DNA of 64,000 nucleotides, taken from the NCBI RefSeq assembly GCF_002868715.1, contig NZ_PKLZ01000003.1, forward strand, positions 186,001 to 250,000. The letters run 5' to 3'. The notes below the pieces were generated by a model. The model searched no databases, was not told the origin of the DNA, and saw only the letters and a list, made by a program, of their open reading frames with translations. Shown one piece after another: positions 18,985 through 27,823 of the stretch (position 1 is the stretch's first letter; the number at the start of each line of letters is the position of its first letter). The stretch comes from Kineobactrum sediminis (GTDB lineage: Bacteria; Pseudomonadota; Gammaproteobacteria; Pseudomonadales; Halieaceae). Position numbers and translations under genes: made by a program.

Positions 18985-21510
18985 ATGACGATGGGGATAT
19001 CGACAATGAATACCAGAAAAAGATGGGTGGCACTCGGGGTCGCCGCTACAGTGGCCTGTGGCGCGACACCACTGGCATATGCTCAAGGCGGTTTTACTCT
19101 GGAAGAGGTGGTGGTTACTGCCCGTAAACGTGCGGAGAGCCTGCAGGAAGTGCCGATTGCGATCACTGCCATTGACGAGCAGACGTTGCAGCGTGCGGGC
19201 GTCGAACGCCCCGGTGATTATATCGGCCTGATTCCAAACGTAACGATTGTGGATACCGCCAACGTGGGCGATACCCAGGTCAGTATTCGCGGCATCGTAT
19301 CCACCCGTGATGCCGAGTCCACTTTTGCTTATGTGGTGGATGGTATTCTCAGCACTAATCCCAACAGCTTCAACGAAGAGCTGTTTGATGTTCAGCAGGT
19401 TGAAGTCCTGAAGGGGCCTCAGGGTGCACTGTACGGGCGCAATGCTGTGGCGGGTGCCATTCTGGTGACCACCAAGGCACCGACCAACGAATTTGAAGGG
19501 AAGGTTACGGCGGGTGCCGGCAACCAGGACCTGCGCAAGGTCAGTGGCACGATCAGCGGTCCGATCATCGATGATACTTTACTCGGTCGTTTGTCTTTCA
19601 GTACGCGCCAGGACGATGGTTCCTATTCAAACACCTTCTCTGGACGTGATGGTGTGGTCGACTTTATCGAAGACGACAGTTTTCGTGCCCGGGCAATCTG
19701 GGATGTCAGCCCTGACCTCACCCTGGATTTTCGAGCGGGTTACTCCGAAGTAAAAGCCGGTGCCATCAACTTTAATGCGGTATTTGCTATTCCGCAGTTC
19801 GAGGCCGTGTTTGGCAGCCCCGCGTTTTTTGCGGATGTAAACCAGATGGACGCCAACTTTGTCTTCAACGTGCCTGGTGAAAACCAGCAGGAGACCAGGG
19901 ACTTTGCAATCAAGCTGGACTGGGACCTGGGGTTCGCCGACCTGGTGGCGAGTGTCGCCTACAATGACCTGGAAGAGTATCTGTTGTCGGATGGCACCAG
20001 TGCGACCTTTTATGGTTATGAATTAACGCCCGCTTGCCAGAGTGACCGGGCAACCCTCAACAGCTTTACCCGACCGGATTTGTTCGGTGAATTTTTCCAG
20101 CCCTTCGGTGTCTTGCCGCCGGGTGCGGGCAACGATTTTGTGGGTGTCTATGGTCCTTACACCCCCACTTCCTGCGATGGCTATCAGTACCAGGAGCGTA
20201 ATCAGGAGGATGTCAGTTTTGATGCCCGCCTGGTATCCAATAACGACGGCCCCATCAACTGGATTGCCGGTGTCTATTTTGCCGAAATAGAGCGCGAGGT
20301 GGTCATCGCCTACGGTGCCGATCAGGGGCAGGGTTTCCTGCGCCAGCCCTATGTTGACCCCACCGGTCCAAACCCCACCGACCTGTTGTTCTGGGATGAG
20401 TTTGATACCAGCGTACAGTCGGTGTACGGCCAACTTGAGTTTGACCTGAGCGAAACCATGGAGGTTGCGCTGGCGGTGCGCTACGACCACGAAAACCGCA
20501 AGGTCATGAACCAGGTGCCCAATGTGAGTGGCTCCGGTCTTAATATCAACCTGCCGGGTAAAATAAACCCGGCCCTGGAAAATAACCCTGATGGCGTGCC
20601 CGACCGGGAGACGTCATTCAGCCAGTGGCAGCCCAAGCTGACCTGGAGTTGGCGTCCTGTTGACGATGTCACCGTCTTTGCCAGCTATGGTGTCGGCTTC
20701 CGCAGTGGTGGCTTTAACTCCGTGGGTACGGATGATCTTTTGTCTTTTTGGTTTAACAGCGGATTCGGTGGCCCCGGTGAAGCGGTGGATGCGGACCTCA
20801 AGGTGCGCGATGAATACAACAAGGAAGTATCGGAAGCCTTCGAGTTGGGATTCAAGACCGAGTGGCTGGATCGTCGCTTGCGAGTGAATGCCTCATTGTT
20901 CCGTACCGATGTCGAGGACAACCAGTTCTTCGAGTTTTTTGCCGGGCCTTTTGGTTTGCTGCGCGCGGTGACTACCATCGAAGATATCTATATCCAGGGT
21001 TTTGAGGCCGATTTCAGCTTCGTGGCGACTGAAACCCTTACCGTCTATGGCGGCCTCGGTTTGCTTGACTCCCAGATCGAGGAAAACCGGAACCGGCCTG
21101 CATCAGTAGGAAATGATGTGCCGCAGGCGCCGGACAGGACAGCCAACCTGGGTGCCGAGCTGGTCTATCCGCTGGCTTCGGGCATCGACCTGATGGCGCG
21201 CGTAGACTGGCAGTATACCGGCGAGATGTGGTTCCACACGCTTCAGGGTGAGCAGACGCCGACGATATGGAATGCCTTCTTCGGTCCTGGTTTCAACCAG
21301 GATTTCTCGCGCGCCAGCCGGGACGCTTACGACACCGTAAACCTGCGCGTTGGCCTGGAGGGTGAAAGCTGGACGGTTACCGCATGGGGACGAAACCTGA
21401 CTGATGAGAAGTATCTGCAGGAAATCATTCCGGCGGCCGAGTTCGGCGGTACCTTCAATCATCCGTCCGCACTGCGCACCTATGGTGTGGACTTCAGCTA
21501 CCGCTTCTGA
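18985..21510 (+). CDS. TonB-dependent outer-membrane receptor
   Basis: The 841-residue receptor has a signal peptide (TRKRWVALGVAATVACGATP, cleavage likely after AYA), a TonB-box-like EEVVVTARK, a plug domain (VSIRGI, EVLKGPQGALYGRNAVAGAI) and a 22-strand barrel ending in YGVDFSYRF with the usual terminal Phe. It imports a ligand too large or scarce for porins, powered by TonB-ExbBD. It is the first gene after the sigma-54 promoter and precedes catabolic genes, which suggests the ligand is a carbon source rather than iron. GGGG at 18974-18977 supports ATG 18985; an in-frame ATG at 19006 is a possible alternative. Confidence 0.92.
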   Translation: MTMGISTMNTRKRWVALGVAATVACGATPLAYAQGGFTLEEVVVTARKRAESLQEVPIAITAIDEQTLQRAGVERPGDYIGLIPNVTIVDTANVGDTQVSIRGIVSTRDAESTFAYVVDGILSTNPNSFNEELFDVQQVEVLKGPQGALYGRNAVAGAILVTTKAPTNEFEGKVTAGAGNQDLRKVSGTISGPIIDDTLLGRLSFSTRQDDGSYSNTFSGRDGVVDFIEDDSFRARAIWDVSPDLTLDFRAGYSEVKAGAINFNAVFAIPQFEAVFGSPAFFADVNQMDANFVFNVPGENQQETRDFAIKLDWDLGFADLVASVAYNDLEEYLLSDGTSATFYGYELTPACQSDRATLNSFTRPDLFGEFFQPFGVLPPGAGNDFVGVYGPYTPTSCDGYQYQERNQEDVSFDARLVSNNDGPINWIAGVYFAEIEREVVIAYGADQGQGFLRQPYVDPTGPNPTDLLFWDEFDTSVQSVYGQLEFDLSETMEVALAVRYDHENRKVMNQVPNVSGSGLNINLPGKINPALENNPDGVPDRETSFSQWQPKLTWSWRPVDDVTVFASYGVGFRSGGFNSVGTDDLLSFWFNSGFGGPGEAVDADLKVRDEYNKEVSEAFELGFKTEWLDRRLRVNASLFRTDVEDNQFFEFFAGPFGLLRAVTTIEDIYIQGFEADFSFVATETLTVYGGLGLLDSQIEENRNRPASVGNDVPQAPDRTANLGAELVYPLASGIDLMARVDWQYTGEMWFHTLQGEQTPTIWNAFFGPGFNQDFSRASRDAYDTVNLRVGLEGESWTVTAWGRNLTDEKYLQEIIPAAEFGGTFNHPSALRTYGVDFSYRF

Positions 21511-21559
21511 TCGCCGGTGGTAACTGAACTGAAGCACGCAACCCGTTGAGGGTACCAGG

Positions 21560-21600
21560 AGCCGGCTTTAGGGTCGGCTTTTTCTTGGCTCTCAGCCAAG
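21560..21600 (+). terminator. Tandem hairpins between TonB receptor and CoA transferase
   Basis: A weak hairpin AGCCG (21560-21564)/CGGCT (21575-21579) is followed by TTTTT. A perfect 7-bp hairpin CTTGGCT-CTC-AGCCAAG (21584-21600) ends 10 bases before the CoA-transferase ribosome site. The first could partly terminate receptor transcripts. The second could protect or separate messages so that receptor and enzymes are made at different levels. Downstream genes have no clear promoter of their own. Confidence 0.45.
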
Positions 21601-21624
21601 CAGGCATAATAAAGGAGTTGTTCA

Positions 21625-22824
21625 TTGAAGAAGGCACTCGCGGGGATACGTATCCTCGACCTGACCCACATGTTATCCGGACCCTATGGTGGCATGATCC
21701 TGGCGGACCTGGGTGCGGAGACCATCAAGATCGAGCCCTTGCAAGGGGAGGGTACCCGCAAGCTTCTGGCAAGCGACCCCAAAAATTCCCTGGGCGGAAT
21801 GGGTGCCTACTTCATTACCCTCAATCGTAATAAGAAGAGTGTGGCCATTGATCTCAAGAGTGAGGCCGGACTGGCCCTGTTCTATGAGTTGGTGACAAAG
21901 GCGGACATCGTGCTCAGCAACTTTGGTGCCGGTGTGCCGGAGCGCCTGAAGATCGATTTCGAGACACTCAGTGCGATCAACCCGCGTATCATCACCTGCA
22001 CCATTTCCGGGTTTGGCTCCGACGGGCCCAACTACCAGCGCCCGGCCTTCGATCAGGTGGCCCAGGCCACCGGTGGCGGCATGTCCATCACCGGGACCGA
22101 TCCAGCGCATCCGGTGCGCGCAGGCATTCCCATCGGCGACCTGGGCGGTGGCATGTTCGGGGTCATGGGCCTGCTCGCGGCGCTGTACGAGCGGGAGCGT
22201 AGCGGCAGTGGGCAACACGTGGATATCTCCATGCTCGACTGCCAGATCTCCATGCTCAATTACATGGCGACCATGCACTTCCTGTCGGGGGAGGATCCGT
22301 ACCCGATCGGTAACTCTCATTTTGTGCACGTACCCTACGACACGTTTACCTGCTCTGATGGGTTTATCGTGATTGCAGTGATAACCGACAATTTCTGGCA
22401 GAATCTGAAGACCCTGGTGCAGATTCCCGAGTTCAATAACGCCGATTATGACGGCCAGCCGGGACGTTTCGCCGACAGGGAGTTCATCAACGGGAAGCTG
22501 AACGAAGTATTGGTCGCCAATACATGCAGTTACTGGATTGCCGAGCTTGAGGCGAGGCGCATTCCCTGCGCCCCGGTGAACAAGTTCAGCCAGGCGCTCT
22601 CGGATCCGCAGGTTCTGCATCGCAAAATGGTGGTCGACTTGCAGCATCCCGATGGCAGCAGCACCCGCGGTCCGGGCAACCCGATCAAGCTGTCGCGTAC
22701 CGGTGCCGAGGAATTTGCGCCTGCGCCACTGCTGGGGCAGCATACCAGCGAGGTACTTTCGGGGCTGCTGGGTCTGACCCGGGAACAGATTGAAGCCATG
22801 AAGGCGGACGGAGTGATAGCTTGA
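21625..22824 (+). CDS. CaiB/BaiF family (class III) CoA transferase
   Basis: The 399-residue protein belongs to the class III CoA transferases, which move CoA between organic acids in the cytoplasm. The N-terminal RILDLTHMLSGPYGGMILADLGAETIKIE and the DLKSEAGLALF segment are family hallmarks. The catalytic Asp corresponds to Asp172 in IGDLGGGMFG. Translation starts at TTG 21625, set by AAAGGAG (21611-21617) at 7 bases spacing. The stop overlaps the ATG of the next gene (TGATG), so they are coupled. In this operon it probably activates a carboxylic acid for the lyase encoded next; the acid itself is unknown. Confidence 0.9.
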   Translation: MKKALAGIRILDLTHMLSGPYGGMILADLGAETIKIEPLQGEGTRKLLASDPKNSLGGMGAYFITLNRNKKSVAIDLKSEAGLALFYELVTKADIVLSNFGAGVPERLKIDFETLSAINPRIITCTISGFGSDGPNYQRPAFDQVAQATGGGMSITGTDPAHPVRAGIPIGDLGGGMFGVMGLLAALYERERSGSGQHVDISMLDCQISMLNYMATMHFLSGEDPYPIGNSHFVHVPYDTFTCSDGFIVIAVITDNFWQNLKTLVQIPEFNNADYDGQPGRFADREFINGKLNEVLVANTCSYWIAELEARRIPCAPVNKFSQALSDPQVLHRKMVVDLQHPDGSSTRGPGNPIKLSRTGAEEFAPAPLLGQHTSEVLSGLLGLTREQIEAMKADGVIA

Positions 22825-23747
22825 TGCGCGAACAGGTGATCATCAACGACGTCGGCCCGCGGGATGGTCTGCAGAACCAGGGTCAAGTGTTATCCGTCAC
22901 CGAGCGTCTGCAGCTGATAAAGGCGATCCGCGCCTCGGGGCTGGACCACATTGAGGTCGGCAGCTTCGTGTCGCCGAAAGCGGTCCCGGCGATGGCGGGT
23001 ACCGGTTCGGTCTTTGCGGGCCTGGCACAGGTAGGTGCCGGCCATTACAGCACCCTGATCCCCAATATGCGCGGTTACGAACTGGCTCGCGATGCCGGGG
23101 TCAAGACCGTGGTAATGGTGCTCTATGGCAGTGAGGGCATGGCGCGCAAGAATGTGAATATGAGTCGGGAACAGGCCGACGAGGTAACCGAAGCCATTCT
23201 GCTGCAGGCACAAGGGGATGGTATCGCGGTGATCGCGACCATCGGCGTCGCCTTTGGTTGCCCTTTTGACGGCCCCGTGGACCCTGGCCTGGTGGCCGAT
23301 GTGGCCGGGAAGTTTCTGGGTCTTGGGGCGAACCGGTTTGTGCTTGCCGACACTATCGCCGCTGCCAACCCGCTACAGGTACGCGAACTCACCCAGCGAT
23401 TGGTGACGGAGCATGGCGCGTCGCGCCTGGGTTGTCATTTTCATGATACCCGCGCCATGGGGCTGGCCAATGTGTTTGCGGCAATCGAGTCGGGAATCCG
23501 TTACTTTGATGCCTCCATCGCAGGCCTCGGTGGTTGCCCGTTTGCAACCGGCGCGGGCGGCAACGTGGCGACCGAGGATGTGGTGATGATGCTGGAACAG
23601 ATGGGCTTTATCACCGGTATTAACCTGGATGCCCTGATGGTGGCGTCCGATCTGGCACAGCAGCTTACCGGTACCGCACCCGGCGGGCGCTCCAAGGCCT
23701 GGCTTAAACCGTGGCTGGCCAGGCAAAGCGCGGCTTGCGCGGACTGA
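22824..23747 (+). CDS. Hydroxymethylglutaryl-CoA lyase family enzyme
   Basis: The 307-residue protein is an HMG-CoA-lyase-type TIM barrel. Conserved pieces are DVGPRDGLQNQ (Arg13, Asp14 in the active site), EVGSFVSPKAVP, the metal-binding HFHD and the loop GLGGCPFATGAGGNVATED with its catalytic Cys. Family members cleave HMG-CoA to acetyl-CoA and acetoacetate, or related 3-hydroxy-3-methyl acyl-CoAs such as citramalyl-CoA. The ATG overlaps the stop of the CoA transferase. In context it would cleave a CoA thioester made by that enzyme. A role in leucine degradation is possible, but no other liu genes are adjacent here. Confidence 0.87.
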   Translation: MREQVIINDVGPRDGLQNQGQVLSVTERLQLIKAIRASGLDHIEVGSFVSPKAVPAMAGTGSVFAGLAQVGAGHYSTLIPNMRGYELARDAGVKTVVMVLYGSEGMARKNVNMSREQADEVTEAILLQAQGDGIAVIATIGVAFGCPFDGPVDPGLVADVAGKFLGLGANRFVLADTIAAANPLQVRELTQRLVTEHGASRLGCHFHDTRAMGLANVFAAIESGIRYFDASIAGLGGCPFATGAGGNVATEDVVMMLEQMGFITGINLDALMVASDLAQQLTGTAPGGRSKAWLKPWLARQSAACAD

Positions 23748-23781
23748 TGACACACAGCTTACTGGAAATGAGGAAACACCG

Positions 23782-25842
23782 ATGAGTTACCGTCTTGGCG
23801 TGGATGTGGGTGGCACGTTCACCGACCTGCTGTTGATTAATGAGGAAACCGGGGCAACCCATACTGCCAAAGTGCCGTCCACGCCCGAGGATTCCTCCAT
23901 CGGTGTGCTCAATGGTATTGCCCGTATCTGCGACGAAAGTGGTATAGATCCCACTGCGATCAACCGGGTCATGCACGGCACCACTGTGGCCACCAACGCC
24001 GTACTCACCGGGCGCGGAGCCGTGGTCGGCCTCGTCACGACGGCGGGCTACGAGGACACGTTGCAGGTCGCACGCTCCTATTGTCCCGGTGGCCTGGGTG
24101 GCTGGGTCAGTTTCATCAAGAATCCACTGCTTGCGCCACTGGAATTGACCATCGGTGCTCACGAACGGCTGGCCTCGGATGGTAATGTGATCAGGGCGCT
24201 GGACGTGGATCGCCTGCGCGAGGACCTGCAGGCGTTGCACGCCCGCGGCGGTATCCAGGCCCTGACCATCTGTTTTATCAACGCCTACATCAACGGCGAA
24301 CACGAGCGGCAGGCCAGGGACATTGCGGCGCAGATCTTCAGCGATATCCCTATTTCGATTTCCAGCGATGTCGTACCGGAAATGCAGGAATATGAACGCA
24401 CCGAAACGACGGTGGTGAACTCTTATGTGCGCCCGGAGGTAGCCACCTATGTGCGCAACCTGCAGGCGGCCCTGGAAGAGCGCATGGGCGGCAATACCCA
24501 GCTTGCCATTCTCCGCTCCGACGGAGGCCTGGCCTCGGCCCGTGCGGCGGAAGAGTCCCCTGTCAATCTGCTGATGTCCGGCCCCGCCGGCGGTGTGGCT
24601 GGTGCCATCTATTTTTGTAGCCGCGCCGGCTTCGATAATATCCTCACCTTCGATATGGGCGGCACGTCCACAGACGTCGCCCTGATCCAGAATTCCAGGG
24701 CCCGGGTACGCCGTGAGACCATTGTCGGCGATGTACGGGTGCGTGCGCCGTCGGTTGACGTGCGTACCGTGGGTGCCGGTGGCGGTTCCATCGCCTTCGT
24801 GCCCGAGCTGACCGGGGCCCTTCGTGTAGGCCCGGAGTCAGCCGGTGCCGTGCCCGGCCCCGCCTGCTACATGAAAGGGGGCCTTGAGCCTACCGTTTGT
24901 GACGCCAATGTGGTGTTGGGTTACCTGCCCGCGGATGTGCAGTTGGGTGGCAAGATGCAGATCAATCACGACGCCTCCGAGGCCGCCGTGCAAAAAGTGG
25001 CGGACGCCATGGGCATTCCCCTGATGGAGGCGGCCGAGGGGATTGTGCGCATCGTCAACGAATCCATGTTCGGCGCCCTGCGCCTGGTATCGGTTGAGCA
25101 GGGTTATGATCCCCGTGATTTCGCGCTGGTAGGCTTTGGTGGTGCGGGGCCGCTGCACGCCAATGCCCTGGGTATTCTCACCAACGCCTGGCCGGTGATT
25201 GTTCCTCCCGGCCCGGGGGTGTTGTGCGCCTATGGTGATGCCACCACCCAGGTGCAGGACGAGGCAGCACGTACCTACCTGATGATGGCAGGTGACCTGA
25301 CCAACGAAAAACTGCTGGCGGACCTGAAGGAGCTGCAGGCACGCGCGGGTGAGTCACTGGTGGCGGATGGCATTCCCGCCAATACCCACGAGGTCACCTT
25401 CCAGGCGGATTTGCGCTATGCCGGCCAGGCCTTCCAGATTACCGTAGACTTTACAGAGGCCGAGTTGCGCGAACGTGGCGTGGCTCTGCTTACCGACGCT
25501 TTTGACGCCGAACATGAGCAGCTGTTCACCTTCAAGCTCGGCGACGGCCACGAAGTACTGATGATCCGGGCAGTAGCCAAGGCCCGCACCGCGGCCATAG
25601 CCGAGTTGCAGGTGGGTGCGGCCGGTAATAGCCTGGAAGACTGCAAGATTCACGAAAGCCGTTTTTACGCAGGCGGGAGCTGGCACGACAACACGCTTTA
25701 TGACCGCAGCAAGTTGCACGAGGGCCTGGTGGTTCCCGGCCCTGCGATCATCAATGAGATGGACTCCACGACAGTGATCCTGCCGGGCTACGAGGCCCGG
25801 GTGGATGCTGTCGGCAACCTGTTGATCACACCGGCCGCCTGA
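23782..25842 (+). CDS. HyuA-type hydantoinase/oxoprolinase subunit
   Basis: The 686-residue protein is a HyuA/acetone-carboxylase-beta-like subunit. It opens with the ASKHA phosphate-binding motif GVDVGGTFTDLLL, has HGTTVATNAVL, and a second nucleotide-binding block FDMGGTSTDVALI near residue 291. Family enzymes use ATP to open cyclic amides (5-oxoproline, N-methylhydantoin, caprolactam) or to activate ketones for carboxylation (acetone, acetophenone). HyuB follows after 11 bases. A gamma subunit as in acetone carboxylase is absent, which favours a two-part hydrolase or an acetophenone-carboxylase-like enzyme. GAGGAAA precedes the ATG. Confidence 0.9.
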   Translation: MSYRLGVDVGGTFTDLLLINEETGATHTAKVPSTPEDSSIGVLNGIARICDESGIDPTAINRVMHGTTVATNAVLTGRGAVVGLVTTAGYEDTLQVARSYCPGGLGGWVSFIKNPLLAPLELTIGAHERLASDGNVIRALDVDRLREDLQALHARGGIQALTICFINAYINGEHERQARDIAAQIFSDIPISISSDVVPEMQEYERTETTVVNSYVRPEVATYVRNLQAALEERMGGNTQLAILRSDGGLASARAAEESPVNLLMSGPAGGVAGAIYFCSRAGFDNILTFDMGGTSTDVALIQNSRARVRRETIVGDVRVRAPSVDVRTVGAGGGSIAFVPELTGALRVGPESAGAVPGPACYMKGGLEPTVCDANVVLGYLPADVQLGGKMQINHDASEAAVQKVADAMGIPLMEAAEGIVRIVNESMFGALRLVSVEQGYDPRDFALVGFGGAGPLHANALGILTNAWPVIVPPGPGVLCAYGDATTQVQDEAARTYLMMAGDLTNEKLLADLKELQARAGESLVADGIPANTHEVTFQADLRYAGQAFQITVDFTEAELRERGVALLTDAFDAEHEQLFTFKLGDGHEVLMIRAVAKARTAAIAELQVGAAGNSLEDCKIHESRFYAGGSWHDNTLYDRSKLHEGLVVPGPAIINEMDSTTVILPGYEARVDAVGNLLITPAA

Positions 25843-25853
25843 GGGGATTAGCC

Positions 25854-27725
25854 ATGACAGCACGAATTATCCAGACCAATAACAACGCCCTGGCCACTGT
25901 CGAAGTAGACGGTGTCACCGTGGATATTATCGAAAATGCCTTGCGCAATGCCCGCGAGGAAATGGACGCGGTACTGTTCCGCACAGCCATGTCGCCGGGT
26001 ATCCGCGAGCAGGGCGACTGTTTCCCGATGATCGCCAATCGCGACGGCAAAATGGTGGTGGGCCAGTTCGGCTCCTTTATCGGTCCTTTCCTGGAAGCCT
26101 ACGATGCGGATATCGAGGAGGGCGATATCATCCTCACCAATGATCCTTACATGTGCAATGCCGCTGTTTCACACTTACCTGACTGGGTGGTGCTGGTACC
26201 GGTATTCAAGGAGGGTCGACATATCGCCTGGTCCGCCATGTTCGGCCACATGTCCGACAACGGCGGTATGGTGCCGGGATCCATCCCTATTGAAGCCACC
26301 TCCATTTTTCAGGAAGGCATCCGCATTCCGCCGATCAAGCTCTACAAGAAGGGCGTGCTGCAGGAAGATATTCTGGAACTGATCCTGCACAACGTGCGTA
26401 CGCCGCAATGGAATCGTTTTGACCTCAATGCCCTGGTGGCGGCCTGTAACACCGCCGCCCGGCGCTGTGTGGAGCTGGCGCAACGTTTTAGTGACGATGT
26501 GTTGTTTTCCACCATGGATGTCATGTTGCAACGCAACTACGATGCCATGAAACATATCATCGAGATGTTCATTCCGGAGCAGCCCCGCGAGTTCGAGGAC
26601 TACCTCTGTGATGACGGCATGGGCATGGGGCCGTACCGAATCAAGTGCCGTATGTGGCGCGAGGGATCAAAGGCAATCTTCGACTTTGATGGCACTGATC
26701 CGCAGGCCCAGAGCTCGGTGAACTTCTTCCTCAATGAAGACATGTTCAAGATGTTCTTCGGCTCTTTCACCATAAACGTGGTAGACCCGCAGATTGTGTT
26801 CAATGACGGCTTCTACGATCTGGTGGACGTGCGTATTCCCGCGGGCACACTGCTCAAGCCAAAGTTCCCTGCGGCGCTCTCTGGCCGTACCCACGCCCTC
26901 GGGCGGATCTTTGATCTGCTGGGTGCCTTGCTGGGTATGGGGGCACCGGAGCAGATGCTCAATGCGGCGGGGTTTTCCGATTCCCCGCACCTGTTTTTCT
27001 CGGGTTACAAGGACGATGGCGAATGGTTCCAGCTGTTCCAGATCGGTTTTGGCGGTATCCCCGGGCGCCCGGTGGGCGATGGTCCGGACGGCCACTCCCT
27101 GTGGCCGGGCTTTACCAATGTTCCCAACGAATTCATCGAGAGCTATTTTCCCCTGCGCATCGAGCAGTATGCCACCATTCCCGACTCCGGTGGTGCCGGG
27201 TTGCATCGTGGTGGCAATGGCCTGAGTGTGGCCTACCGCTTCCTTTGTGATGGCGACGTGGGTATTCACGACGAGCGCTGGCTCACCTATCCCTGGGGTG
27301 TGCTGGGCGGCGAGACCGGAATGCGTTCCACCAAGCGGCTGGTGCGCGCGGACGGTTCCGAACAATGGCTGCCAGCCAAGGCCGAAGGTGTCAAGGTGAA
27401 GGCGGGCGATCTGCTGTACTTCAATACCTGGGGCGGTGGTGGTTGGGGCGACCCCTACCAGCGCGACCCGGAGCTGGTGCGCCAGGATGTGCAGCGGCGG
27501 CTGGTTACAGCACAGGGCGCGCAACGTTACGGCGTGGTAATTGCGGCCGACGGCAGTGTTGACAGTGCTGCCAGCCGGGCCCTGCGCAGTGAGCGTATTG
27601 CCGCACGTGGCGATGATATTCCACTGTTCAACCGCGGTGGCACTATTGAGGAGTTGCGGGCCCGCTGCGAGCAGGAAACACACCTGCCTGCACCCACGCC
27701 GCCAACCTTTTCCGCCGCCCGCTAG
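25854..27725 (+). CDS. HyuB-type hydantoinase/oxoprolinase subunit
   Basis: The 623-residue partner of HyuA begins with the family pattern (DIIENALRNAREEMDAVLFRTAMSP) and contains the acidic DILTNDPY-like motif IILTNDPYMCNAAVSHLPD, the HMSDNGG segment and a C-terminal Gly-rich WGGGGWGDPYQRDPE typical of the group. HyuB is the catalytic or carboxylating half of the ATP-dependent complex. It is the last gene of the sigma-54 operon as I read it; a hairpin follows its stop. The last 35 residues are Pro/Ala-rich and look dispensable. Confidence 0.9.
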   Translation: MTARIIQTNNNALATVEVDGVTVDIIENALRNAREEMDAVLFRTAMSPGIREQGDCFPMIANRDGKMVVGQFGSFIGPFLEAYDADIEEGDIILTNDPYMCNAAVSHLPDWVVLVPVFKEGRHIAWSAMFGHMSDNGGMVPGSIPIEATSIFQEGIRIPPIKLYKKGVLQEDILELILHNVRTPQWNRFDLNALVAACNTAARRCVELAQRFSDDVLFSTMDVMLQRNYDAMKHIIEMFIPEQPREFEDYLCDDGMGMGPYRIKCRMWREGSKAIFDFDGTDPQAQSSVNFFLNEDMFKMFFGSFTINVVDPQIVFNDGFYDLVDVRIPAGTLLKPKFPAALSGRTHALGRIFDLLGALLGMGAPEQMLNAAGFSDSPHLFFSGYKDDGEWFQLFQIGFGGIPGRPVGDGPDGHSLWPGFTNVPNEFIESYFPLRIEQYATIPDSGGAGLHRGGNGLSVAYRFLCDGDVGIHDERWLTYPWGVLGGETGMRSTKRLVRADGSEQWLPAKAEGVKVKAGDLLYFNTWGGGGWGDPYQRDPELVRQDVQRRLVTAQGAQRYGVVIAADGSVDSAASRALRSERIAARGDDIPLFNRGGTIEELRARCEQETHLPAPTPPTFSAAR

Positions 27726-27748
27726 CGGGCTGGAAGCATGAGCCTGCT
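27724..27748 (+). terminator. Hairpin at end of HyuB
   Basis: AGCGGGCT (27724-27731) pairs with AGCCTGCT (27741-27748), with one G-T pair and a 9-base loop, beginning inside the HyuB stop codon. There is no U-tract, so termination would need Rho. It may instead stabilise the 3' end of the message. Confidence 0.35.
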
Positions 27749-27791
27749 GGAGTCCACCGAATGGGCTTCAGCGGTAGTCCGGAAATCGCGA

Positions 27792-27797
27792 TATAAT
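27792..27797 (+). promoter_or_regulatory. Consensus -10 hexamer upstream of amidohydrolase
   Basis: TATAAT lies 27 bases before ATG 27824 and is the consensus sigma-70 -10. No good -35 is visible at the expected distance, so the promoter would be weak or activator-dependent. It suggests that the amidohydrolase gene can be transcribed separately from the HyuAB operon. Confidence 0.4.
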
Positions 27798-27823
27798 CGC
27801 TGTTTTACGTGGATACCCTGCCC

